A stretch of 6,634 bases of DNA from Candidatus Tectimicrobiota bacterium (GTDB lineage Bacteria > UBA8248), in the NCBI GenBank assembly GCA_016184445.1, contig JACPCT010000278.1, forward strand, positions 1 through 6,634, in the 5' to 3' direction. The position numbers and the translations under genes are program-made. Numbering within the stretch: the stretch's first letter is position 1; each line of letters begins with the position of its first letter. The notes under the pieces are model-generated. The model searched no databases. It was not told where the DNA came from and saw only the letters and a list, made by a program, of their open reading frames with translations. Of this stretch, positions 1 to 6,634 are shown piece after piece.

Positions 1-156
1 GATGTGCATGACGCGGTTGAGATCCCCGATCTCGGAGTGGAAGAAGCCCACCAGCTTGGACAACTTCATCCGGTTCTCGACGACCGCGCCGAAGTTCTTC
101 TCGAACTCGGCCACTCCCCCCACCGTGAGGGTGTAAATCCGCATCTCATAGATCAT
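1..156 (-). CDS. NIPSNAP-family protein, N-terminal part (runs off left edge)
   Basis: Reverse-strand reading from the ATG at 156 gives 52 codons open to the window edge, beginning MIYEMRIYTL and continuing through VGFFHSEIGDLN and VMHI. The opening (I/M)YE(M/L)R-x-Y-T-L strand and the later G(F/Y)F-x-(S/T)EIG-x-LN segment are the hallmarks of the NIPSNAP family, small proteins of the dimeric alpha-beta barrel fold. Bacterial single-domain members are usually about 100-110 residues, so roughly half is visible. Their biochemical role in bacteria is poorly defined, and I assign none. The start is supported by a GAGGAGG ribosome binding site nine bases upstream. The gene lies 81 bp after livF on the same strand, with a possible promoter in the gap, so it may or may not belong to the transporter operon. 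Family assignment is fairly secure despite the truncation. Confidence 0.8.
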   Translation of the reverse strand, partial: MIYEMRIYTLTVGGVAEFEKNFGAVVENRMKLSKLVGFFHSEIGDLNRVMHI

Positions 157-165
157 CCGGCTGCC

Positions 166-172
166 CCTCCTC
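166..172 (-). promoter_or_regulatory. Ribosome binding site of the NIPSNAP-like gene
   Basis: On the minus strand GAGGAGG lies nine bases before the ATG at 156. It fixes this ATG as the start; the in-frame ATG four codons later has no comparable site at a useful distance. Confidence 0.7.
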
Positions 173-201
173 GCGAGAAATGTGTCGGGAAACGTGGCGC
201 C

Positions 202-230
202 AGTGTAGGCCCGGAAGGGAAAACCGGCAA
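202..230 (-). promoter_or_regulatory. Candidate sigma70-like promoter ahead of the NIPSNAP-like gene
   Basis: On the minus strand TTGCCG (230-225) and TACACT (207-202) are separated by exactly 17 bases. Each hexamer matches four of six consensus positions, including the T, A and last T of the -10 box. Transcription would begin near 195, leaving a leader of about 39 bases before the ATG at 156. The placement in a noncoding gap directly after livF is favourable, but in unknown high-GC bacteria such matches occur by chance, and no terminator separates it from livF. Confidence 0.35.
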
Positions 231-237
231 GGCGGCT

Positions 238-942
238 TCACTCCCCCAGGTAGGCCTCCCGGACGGCCGGGGAGCGTCGAAGCTCCTCCGGCGGCCCGTC
301 CATCACGATCCGCCCCGTCTCCATGACGTACACCCAGTCGGCGAAGCCCAGGGCGACGTGTGCGTTCTGCTCGACCAGGAAGATGCCCGTCCCCTGCTCG
401 CGGATGCGCCCCAGGGCGCCGAAGATGGCCTCCACCAGCATGGGCGCGAGCCCGAGCGAGGGCTCGTCCAGCAGGAGCAGACGCGGCCGCGCCATCAGCG
501 CGCGCCCGATGGCCAGCATCTGCTGCTCCCCCCCGGAGAGCGTCCCTCCCCGCTGGCGCCGCCGCTCGTGCAGGACCGGGAAGAGGGAGTACACTTGGTC
601 CAGGTCCCGCTCCACCTCCCCCGCGTCCCGGCGCAGGTAGGCCCCCATCTCGAGGTTCTCCAGCACCGTCAGGAGGGGGAAGATGCGCCGCCCCTCGGGC
701 ACCTGGCTGATCCCCAGCCGCACGATCTGATCCGGGGGCAGCCCGTGGATTGGCCGGCCCTCGAAGCGGACGGCCCCCCTCGCGATGGCGTGCACCCCGC
801 TCACCGCCATCAGGGTGGTGGACTTGCCCGCTCCGTTGCTCCCGATCAGGCACACCACCCTGCCGGCCGGAACCTTCAAGGAGACTCCCTGCAGAGCGTG
901 GATGCGCCCGTAGTAGAAGTGGACGTCCTCCAGCTCAAGCAT
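238..942 (-). CDS. livF: LIV-type ABC transporter ATP-binding protein LivF
   Basis: This 234-residue ATPase is one of two nucleotide-binding subunits that power uptake of branched-chain or related amino acids at the cytoplasmic face of the membrane. Visible motifs in order are Walker A GSNGAGKST (34-42), Q-loop glutamine 80 in ISQVPEGRRIF, signature LSGGEQQ (135-141), Walker B RLLLLDEP (154-161, catalytic Glu160) and D-loop SLGLAP. The switch (H-loop) position is Gln192 in LVEQNA rather than histidine; this is typical of LivF and helps separate it from LivG. Length is normal for the family. The start ATG at 942 overlaps the livG stop by eight bases and has only a weak GGGAAG site five bases upstream, so translation is probably coupled to livG. 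All catalytic motifs look intact. The exact substrate cannot be read from this subunit. Confidence 0.95.
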   Translation of the reverse strand: MLELEDVHFYYGRIHALQGVSLKVPAGRVVCLIGSNGAGKSTTLMAVSGVHAIARGAVRFEGRPIHGLPPDQIVRLGISQVPEGRRIFPLLTVLENLEMGAYLRRDAGEVERDLDQVYSLFPVLHERRRQRGGTLSGGEQQMLAIGRALMARPRLLLLDEPSLGLAPMLVEAIFGALGRIREQGTGIFLVEQNAHVALGFADWVYVMETGRIVMDGPPEELRRSPAVREAYLGE

Positions 943-1704
943 GCGCGCTTCCCAGGTAGGCTTCGAGCACCCTAGGGTCCCGCCGCACCGCGTCCGGCGG
1001 CCCCTCGGCGATCTTCTGGCCGTGGTCGAGGACGACCACGCGATCCGAGATGCCCATCACCACCCGCATGTCGTGCTCGATGAGGAGCACGGTCACCCCC
1101 CGGTCCCGGATGGCCAGGATGAGCTCGTTCAGCACCCCCTTCTCCCGGGGGTTCATGCCCGCGGCCGGCTCGTCGAGCAGCAGGAGCCGCGGCTCGCTCG
1201 CGAGGGCCCGGGCGATCTCGGCGCGGCGCTGATCCCCGTAGGAGAGGCTGTCGGCCCGCGCCAGGGCGTGGCGCTCAATCCCCGTGAAGCGGAGCAGCTC
1301 CATGGCGAAGTCCACCGCCGCCCGCTCCTCCTCCACCACGCGGCGGGAGCGCAGGATGGCCCCCAACGGCCCCGTCCGCAGCCTCGCGTGGCGGCCCACC
1401 AGCGCGTTCTCGAGGGCGGTCATGCCCCGGAAGAGGCGGATGTTCTGGAAGGTGCGCGCGATCCCGCGCTGGAGGACGGCGCTCGGCCTCAGGCCCACGA
1501 CGCTACGCCCCTCGAAGGAGACTTCCCCGGCCGTGGGGGGATGGATCCCGGTCACGACGTTGAAGGCCGTCGTCTTCCCCGCCCCGTTCGGGCCGATGAG
1601 ACCCACCACTTCGGCGGGCCGCACCTCGAGATGGAGCGCGTCCAGGGCCACCAGGCCGCCGAACCTCCGGGTGAGGGCGCGGCACTCCAGCAAAGGAGCG
1701 GCGC

Positions 1705-1708
<4 letters not shown>
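935..1708 (-). CDS. livG: LIV-type ABC transporter ATP-binding protein LivG
   Basis: This 257-residue ATPase is the partner of LivF in the heterodimeric motor of the LIV/HAAT importer. Motifs in order are Walker A GPNGAGKTT (39-47), Q-loop Gln88 in ARTFQNIRLF, signature LSYGDQRR (155-162), Walker B LLLLDEP (175-181, Glu180), the AGMNP segment characteristic of LivG (183-187) and H-loop His212 in LLIEHDM. The GMTALEN and MNP signatures together with the C-terminal VLEAYLG mark it as LivG rather than LivF. The frame stays open far upstream, but the ATG at 1708 is the start: it sits behind a strong ribosome binding site, begins right before the usual LLECRALTRRFGG opening, and overlaps the livM stop as ATGA. 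Length agrees with the family. No defect is visible. Confidence 0.95.
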
Positions 1709-2882
<1,174 letters not shown>

Positions 2883-2886
<4 letters not shown>

Positions 2887-3788
2887 GCCCGGTCCACCTC
2901 CGTCGAGCCGCCGAGGATGCCCTCGGGCCGGAAGATGAGGACGACGACGAGGACAAGGAAGGCGAAGACATCCTTGTACACGGCGGACACGTAGCCCGCC
3001 CAGAAACTCTCCAGCAGGGCGAGCAGGAAGCCGCCCACGAGGGCGCCCGTCACGTTGCCGATGCCGCCCAGCACGGCGGCGGTGAAGGCCTTGATGCCCG
3101 CCACGAAGCCGATGTAGTGGTTCACCAGCCCGTAGTACATCCCCACCATCACCCCCGCCACGGCGGCCAGCACGGACCCGATGGCGAAGGTCACGGCGAT
3201 CACCCGGTTCACGTCCACGCCGACCAGGGCGGCCATGGTCCGGTCCTGAGCGGTGGCACGCATCGCCCGGCCGAGGCGGGTCCGGTGGATGAAGAGCTGG
3301 AGGCCCGCCATCATGGCGAGGGCGGCCGCCAGGATGAAGACCTGGAGCCCGCTCACGTGGGCGCCCATCACCTCGAAGCTCCCCAGGGAGAGCAGGTTCG
3401 GGAAGGCCTTGTCGCGGGCGCCCTGCGCCACCTGCACGTAGTTCTGGAGGAAGATGCTCATCCCGATGGCGCTGATGAGGGGCGAGAGGCGCGGCGCCTG
3501 GCGCAGAGGCCGGTAGGCCACCCGCTCGAGGGTCACCCCGTAGGCCGCGCAATAGACCATGGGGACGAGGAAGACCAGGAGGATGGAGAGGGCGAGGCTC
3601 TGCTGCGTCAGCCCCATGGCGGCCAGGACGCCGAGGACGGCGATGCCCACGTAGGCGCCCATCATGTAGATCTCGCCGTGGGCGAAGTTGATGAGCTGGA
3701 GGATGCCGTACACCAGGGTGTAGCCCAGCGCGATCAGGGCGTACACCGAGCCGACGACGATCCCGTTGACGAGCTGCTGGGTGAGCAT
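2883..3788 (-). CDS. livH: LIV-type ABC transporter permease LivH
   Basis: This 301-residue permease pairs with LivM in the inner membrane. The N-terminus QQLVNGIVVGSVYALIALGY and the following GILQLINFAHGEIYMMGAY (28-46) are the classic LivH signature. About eight hydrophobic segments follow, with the cytoplasmic coupling loop GRAMRATAQDRTMAALVGVD (173-192), GIKAFTAAVLGGIGN (231-245) and the terminal LIFRPEGILG (284-293). Length is normal. The ATG at 3788 has AGGGGG only four bases upstream; this is the first gene after the intrinsic terminator at 3809-3839, whose T tract ends just 20 bases before the start. Expression therefore probably depends on readthrough from livK. The stop overlaps livM by four bases. 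Confidence 0.95.
2894..2900 (-). promoter_or_regulatory. Ribosome binding site that fixes the livM start
   Basis: On the minus strand GAGGTGG lies within the end of livH, seven bases before the ATG at 2886. It decides the start in a frame that is otherwise open far upstream. Confidence 0.7.
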
Positions 3789-3808
3789 CCTGCCCCCTGG
3801 CCGTTCTC

Positions 3809-3839
3809 AAAAAAAGAGGGGAGGCCCCGCCTCCCCTCT
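3809..3839 (-). terminator. Intrinsic terminator between livK and livH
   Basis: On the minus strand the 10-base arm AGAGGGGAGG (3839-3830) pairs perfectly with CCTCCCCTCT (3824-3815). An extra C-G pair closes a three-base loop, giving an 11 bp stem. It runs directly into seven T residues (3815-3809, the first shared with the stem). This is a textbook rho-independent terminator for transcription coming from livK, starting 34 bases after the livK stop. It lies upstream of livH, with only 20 bases left before that start, so it probably acts as a partial terminator or as a 3' stabiliser of a livK-only transcript. On the plus strand there is no T tract after the stem, so it is not bidirectional. 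Confidence 0.88.
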
Positions 3840-3873
3840 CGCCTGCCCTCCCATCAACCGATCCGGAGACGCA

Positions 3874-5001
3874 TCAATTCAGCTGGACGAACCGGCCCCC
3901 CTTCACCTGCCAGACCACATACGGGCTCTCGAGCACGTCCCCCTTGGCGTTGAACTGGATCTTCCCCAGGGCGGTGTTCCACGCCTTGCTGCGAAGGTGG
4001 GCGGAGAGCCGGGCCCCGGCCGTGGAGTTCGTCTCCTGGATGGACTGGAGGATGAGGCTCGCCGCCACGTACGAGTAGATCGTGTAGGCGCCCACCTCCT
4101 TCCCGAAGCGTTCCCGGTGCTTGGCAATGACACCCTGCGCGGCCTGGATCTTCGCCTGGTCGGGCGTGAAGGTGATGTAGCTCCCCTCGGCAGCCTTGCC
4201 GGCGATCTTGAAGAACTCGTCCACGTAGACGCCGTCCCCGCTGATGAATGCGGCATTCATGCCCAACCGCTCGCGCATCTGCTTGACGAGGAGGATGGCT
4301 TCGGGGTGGATGCCCCCGAAGAACACGACCTCGGGGTTCTTCTGCTTCGCCGCGGTGAGGACGGGGGTGAAATCCTTGTCCCCTTGCACGATGCCGCTGT
4401 AGAAGACGGGCTTGATCCCCAGGCGCCCGAGGAAGCGCCGCGTCTCGTCCGCCAGGCCCTGGCCGTAGGTCGTCTTGTCGTGCAGGATGGCGACGTTCTT
4501 CGCCTTCAGCTTGTTCTTGATGAACTCGGCCGCCACCTCCCCCTGCTGATCGTCCCGCCCGCAGGCGCGGAAGACCGTCATGAAGCCTTGCTCGGTGAGT
4601 TTGGGGTTGGTCGAGGCCGGGGTGATCTGGACCACGCCGGCCTCGGAGTAGACCGTGGAGGCCGGTATGGAGACGGAGCTGTTGAAGTGGCCCACCACCC
4701 CCACCACGCCCGAGTTGACGAACTTGTGGGCGATGGAGACTCCTTCGCGCGGGTCGTGGCGGTCATCCCCCCAGAGGAGCTCCACCTTCACCTTCTTCCC
4801 CCGGAGGACGACCCCGCCCTTGGCGTTCCACTCCTCGGCGGCGAGGAGGGAGCCGTTCTTGAGCATCTCCCCGAAGGCGGCCTGGTCCCCCGTCAGGGGG
4901 CCCGCGACGCCGATCTTGATGGTTTCAGCCGCCCTCGGCGACGAGGCCGCGAACAGCAGAGCCACCGATACCGCGAACAAGGAAAGGGTCCATTTCCGCA
5001 T
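3874..5001 (-). CDS. livK: LIV-type periplasmic amino-acid-binding protein LivK
   Basis: This 375-residue protein is the extracytoplasmic ligand receptor of the transporter. A positively charged start (MRK), a hydrophobic stretch (about 5-19) and SSPRAA at 20-25 form a signal peptide; no lipobox cysteine is visible, so a soluble periplasmic form is likely. The mature part opens ETIKIGVAGPLTG and shows the Leu/Ile/Val-binding fold markers VVGVVGHFNSS (99-109), ITPASTNPKLTEQGF (126-140), HDKTTYGQGLA (174-184) and AAEGSYIT (270-277). Compared from memory with E. coli LivJ, the backbone-binding Ser, Ala and Thr are kept (Ser108, Ala129, Thr131) and the Glu is replaced by Asp256, while both disulfide cysteines are absent. 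The ATG at 5001 was chosen over an upstream in-frame ATG at 5091 because it begins the signal peptide and has GAGGAG seven bases before it. Amino acid binding is likely; the specific side chain is uncertain. Confidence 0.93.
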   Translation of the reverse strand: MRKWTLSLFAVSVALLFAASSPRAAETIKIGVAGPLTGDQAAFGEMLKNGSLLAAEEWNAKGGVVLRGKKVKVELLWGDDRHDPREGVSIAHKFVNSGVVGVVGHFNSSVSIPASTVYSEAGVVQITPASTNPKLTEQGFMTVFRACGRDDQQGEVAAEFIKNKLKAKNVAILHDKTTYGQGLADETRRFLGRLGIKPVFYSGIVQGDKDFTPVLTAAKQKNPEVVFFGGIHPEAILLVKQMRERLGMNAAFISGDGVYVDEFFKIAGKAAEGSYITFTPDQAKIQAAQGVIAKHRERFGKEVGAYTIYSYVAASLILQSIQETNSTAGARLSAHLRSKAWNTALGKIQFNAKGDVLESPYVVWQVKGGRFVQLN

Positions 5002-5008
5002 CACGCTT

Positions 5009-5014
5009 CTCCTC
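5009..5014 (-). promoter_or_regulatory. Ribosome binding site that fixes the livK start
   Basis: On the minus strand GAGGAG, within GGAGAGGAGAAG, lies seven bases before the ATG at 5001. It places the start at the signal peptide and argues against the 30-residue extension beginning at 5091. A GTG immediately before the ATG is a possible but less likely alternative. Confidence 0.7.
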
Positions 5015-5106
5015 TCCAGACGGCGCCGGCTGCCTCCCCTGCACACCAATCCCTGAGACCCCACGATGTCACAGGAGGCCCCGATTTTCAACGGTTCATC
5101 CCGGCC

Positions 5107-5673
5107 TCAGGCCGTCTTGACCCGCTCGATGTACTCCCCCGTCCGCGTGTCGATCTTGAGGACGTCCCCCTCGTTCAGGAAGAGGGGCACGTTGACCACG
5201 GCGCCCGTCTCCAGCTCGGCCGGCTTGGTCCCCCCCGAGGCGGTGTCGCCCCGCACGCCCGGCTCGGTCTTGCGGATGGCCAGCTCCACGAACGTCGGGA
5301 GCTCGAAGGAGATGGGCGACCCCTTGTAGAAGAGGATCTGGACCACCATCTCCTCCTTCAGCCATTTCACGCTGTCGCCCAGGTTGGCGCGCTGGAGCGG
5401 GATCTGCTCGAAAGTCGTGGTGTCCATGAAGGTCACCGTGTCCGCGTCCTGGTAGAGGAACTGCATCTCGCGCTGGTCGATGTCCGGGTCGCCCAGCGAC
5501 TCGCCCGAGCGGAAGGTCCGGTCGATAACCCGGCCCGTGCGCAGGTGCTTCAGCTTCGTCCGCACGAAGGCCCCGCCCTTGCCGGGCTTCACGTGCTGGA
5601 ACTCCACGATGGTATAGGGCTCCCCCTCCAGCTCCACCTTGAGCCCGTTGCGGAACTCGCTCGTCGAAGGCAT
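5107..5673 (-). CDS. efp: Elongation factor P
   Basis: This 188-residue protein is a full-length EF-P, the tRNA-shaped factor that enters the ribosomal E site and promotes peptide bond formation at proline stretches. Domain I (about 1-64) carries the tip loop VKPGKGGAFVR, with Lys32 at the position of the modified Lys34 of E. coli. Domain II follows with FMDTTTFEQI and GDSVKWLKEEM. Domain III has PNFVEL-like LPTFVELAI, the GDTASGGTKPAELETGA segment and the closing VDTR-type KIDTRTGEYIERV. A lysine rather than arginine at the tip excludes the EarP rhamnosylation type; whether this lysine is modified cannot be seen here. A GGGAGGG site lies 11 bases before the ATG. The gene is 30 bp downstream of pepP, a frequent pairing, and 105 bp upstream of livK. 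Confidence 0.97.
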   Translation of the reverse strand: MPSTSEFRNGLKVELEGEPYTIVEFQHVKPGKGGAFVRTKLKHLRTGRVIDRTFRSGESLGDPDIDQREMQFLYQDADTVTFMDTTTFEQIPLQRANLGDSVKWLKEEMVVQILFYKGSPISFELPTFVELAIRKTEPGVRGDTASGGTKPAELETGAVVNVPLFLNEGDVLKIDTRTGEYIERVKTA

Positions 5674-5703
5674 GCCTCTTTCAACCCTCCCTTCAGCCGC
5701 CAG

Positions 5704-6634
5704 TCACAGGATCACCAGCTCCTTGGAAATCGGCCGCGTGAGCACTTCCTTCCCCTTCCCGGTGACGAGGACCATGTCCTCGATGCGGACCCCCCCCCAG
5801 CCCGGAAGGTAGATGCCCGGCTCGATCGTCACCACCATGCCCGGATCGAGGACATCGCGCGAGCCCGGCGCTAGGCGGGGCCCCTCGTGGATGTCGAGCC
5901 CCACCCCGTGGCCCGTCCCGTGCCCGAAGGCCTTGCCGTAGCCCGCGCGCTCGATGATCTTGCGCGCCACCGCGTCCACCTCCGAGGCCGGCACGCCCGG
6001 GGCCACCGCCTCGACGGCCGCCTCCTGCGCCTCCAGGACGATCCGGTAGACCGCCTCCCCCTTCCCCGAGGGCTTGCCCAGGGAGACCACCCGGGTTGTG
6101 TCGGCGTGGTAGCCCCCCACCACCGCGCCGTAGTCGATGGTGATCAGGTCGCCGCGCCGGATCTTCCGGTCCGAGGCCACCCCGTGGGGGAGCGCCGAGC
6201 GCGGCCCCGAGGCCACGATCGTGCCGAAGGAGGGGCCCGACGCCCCGAGGTCCCGCATGGCGGTCTCGAGCGCCAGGGCGATCTCCCGCTCCCGGGCGCC
6301 GGGCCGGATGGCGCGCAGGGTCTCGGCCAGCGCCTTGCCGTTCACCCTCGCCCCCCGCCGCAGGAGGCGGACCTCGGGCTCCTCCTTCCTGAGCCGGAGC
6401 TCCTCTACCAGGGCGGAGGCCGGGGAGAGCCTCACCCCCTTGGCAAGCTTCCGCAGGCGGCGGAAATCCCCGTAGGAGAGGTGGCTCTCCTCGAAGGCCA
6501 GGCGCTTCAGCCGCAGCCGCCGGGCCTCCTCGGTCAGGCCCGGAAGGGCGCCGCGGTGCTCGCCGTAGCGGAAGGCACGGTCCACCTCCCGCGCCGCCTG
6601 GGCGCGGTACCGGAAATCCGTGATGAAGACCGCC
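5704..6634 (-). CDS. pepP: Xaa-Pro aminopeptidase (M24B), 5' end beyond right edge
   Basis: This metallopeptidase removes an N-terminal residue preceding proline, using two divalent metal ions in the cytoplasm. The frame is open to the right edge: 16 codons lie upstream of the GTG at 6585 and read [16 protein letters not shown], a conserved piece of the creatinase N-terminal domain, so 6585 is not the true start. Counting from 6585 as residue 1, the pita-bread catalytic domain (about 70-285) carries all five metal ligands: Asp151 (IDYGAV), Asp162 (YHADTTR), His226 (GHGTGHGVG), Glu254 (TIEPGIY) and Glu269 (VRIEDM). Catalytic-type His134 (LPHG) and His233 (DIHEG) are also present. The C-terminus SKELVIL is typical of short bacterial PepP/PepQ-like proteins of about 350-370 residues, so about 45-60 residues are missing. 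Prolidase (PepQ) is the main alternative; the domain architecture and efp linkage favour aminopeptidase P. Confidence 0.92.
   Translation of the reverse strand, partial: AVFITDFRYRAQAAREVDRAFRYGEHRGALPGLTEEARRLRLKRLAFEESHLSYGDFRRLRKLAKGVRLSPASALVEELRLRKEEPEVRLLRRGARVNGKALAETLRAIRPGAREREIALALETAMRDLGASGPSFGTIVASGPRSALPHGVASDRKIRRGDLITIDYGAVVGGYHADTTRVVSLGKPSGKGEAVYRIVLEAQEAAVEAVAPGVPASEVDAVARKIIERAGYGKAFGHGTGHGVGLDIHEGPRLAPGSRDVLDPGMVVTIEPGIYLPGWGGVRIEDMVLVTGKGKEVLTRPISKELVIL

Noticed and set aside
157..240. A terminator after livF.
   Set aside because: The four-T run after TTGCCGG is preceded only by a three-base-pair stem; there is no credible hairpin.
2934..2962. A GAC/GAG-rich short repeat-like run.
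   Set aside because: It lies inside livH, where it encodes the hydrophobic LVLVVVLIF helix through repeated Val/Leu codons, so codon usage explains it.
5063..5091. A possible livK promoter, TTGAAA (5091-5086) followed after 17 bases by CATCGT (5068-5063).
   Set aside because: The -35-like hexamer is good but the -10 candidate matches poorly. A promoter in this 105 bp gap is plausible, but I cannot place it from the sequence.
5070..5118. Inverted repeats at the end of efp: GGCC-TGA-GGCC around the stop codon, and GAGGCC pairing with GGCCTC about 22 bases later.
   Set aside because: The stems are short (5-6 bp) and no T tract follows, so they do not make a convincing terminator or regulator.
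3766..5874. A 702-codon open frame on the plus strand running across livK, efp and part of pepP.
   Set aside because: It is antisense to three well-recognised genes, crosses their boundaries, and its translation is rich in His, Pro, Gly, Arg and Asp without any recognisable domain. Such shadows are expected in high-GC DNA, where the antisense frame has few stops.

Overview
The window is a high-GC (roughly two-thirds G+C by eye) bacterial segment in which every gene I can support lies on the minus strand, so transcription runs from the right edge to the left. In that direction the genes are: a 5'-truncated Xaa-Pro aminopeptidase (pepP, M24B family), elongation factor P (efp), a complete branched-chain-amino-acid-type (LIV/HAAT) ABC transporter in the order binding protein, permease, permease, ATPase, ATPase (livK-livH-livM-livG-livF), and the first 52 codons of a NIPSNAP-family protein that runs off the left edge.

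Right part (5107-6634): pepP and efp are 30 bp apart and probably cotranscribed. Both concern proline in a general sense: PepP removes N-terminal residues ahead of proline, and EF-P rescues ribosomes stalled at proline-rich stretches. This pairing is common in bacteria. The central part (238-5001) is the transporter. livK has a signal peptide and its own good ribosome binding site. A near-perfect intrinsic terminator sits between livK and livH, only about 20 bp before the livH start. The downstream four genes are packed with stop/start overlaps (4, 4 and 8 bp), as expected for translational coupling of a membrane complex. The terminator probably sets a high ratio of binding protein to permease complex. 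At the left (1-237) a candidate sigma70-like promoter and a strong ribosome binding site precede the NIPSNAP-like gene, which may start a separate transcript.

The organism cannot be named from this window. High GC, an EF-P with a lysine-tipped loop, a LIV cassette and a NIPSNAP neighbour are compatible with groups such as Rokubacteria/Methylomirabilota (NC10), Tectomicrobia-like or deltaproteobacterial lineages; this is a low-confidence inference. I see no mobile element, CRISPR array, tRNA or rRNA. Apart from the terminator arrangement, the gene content is ordinary, and I do not see an undescribed system here.
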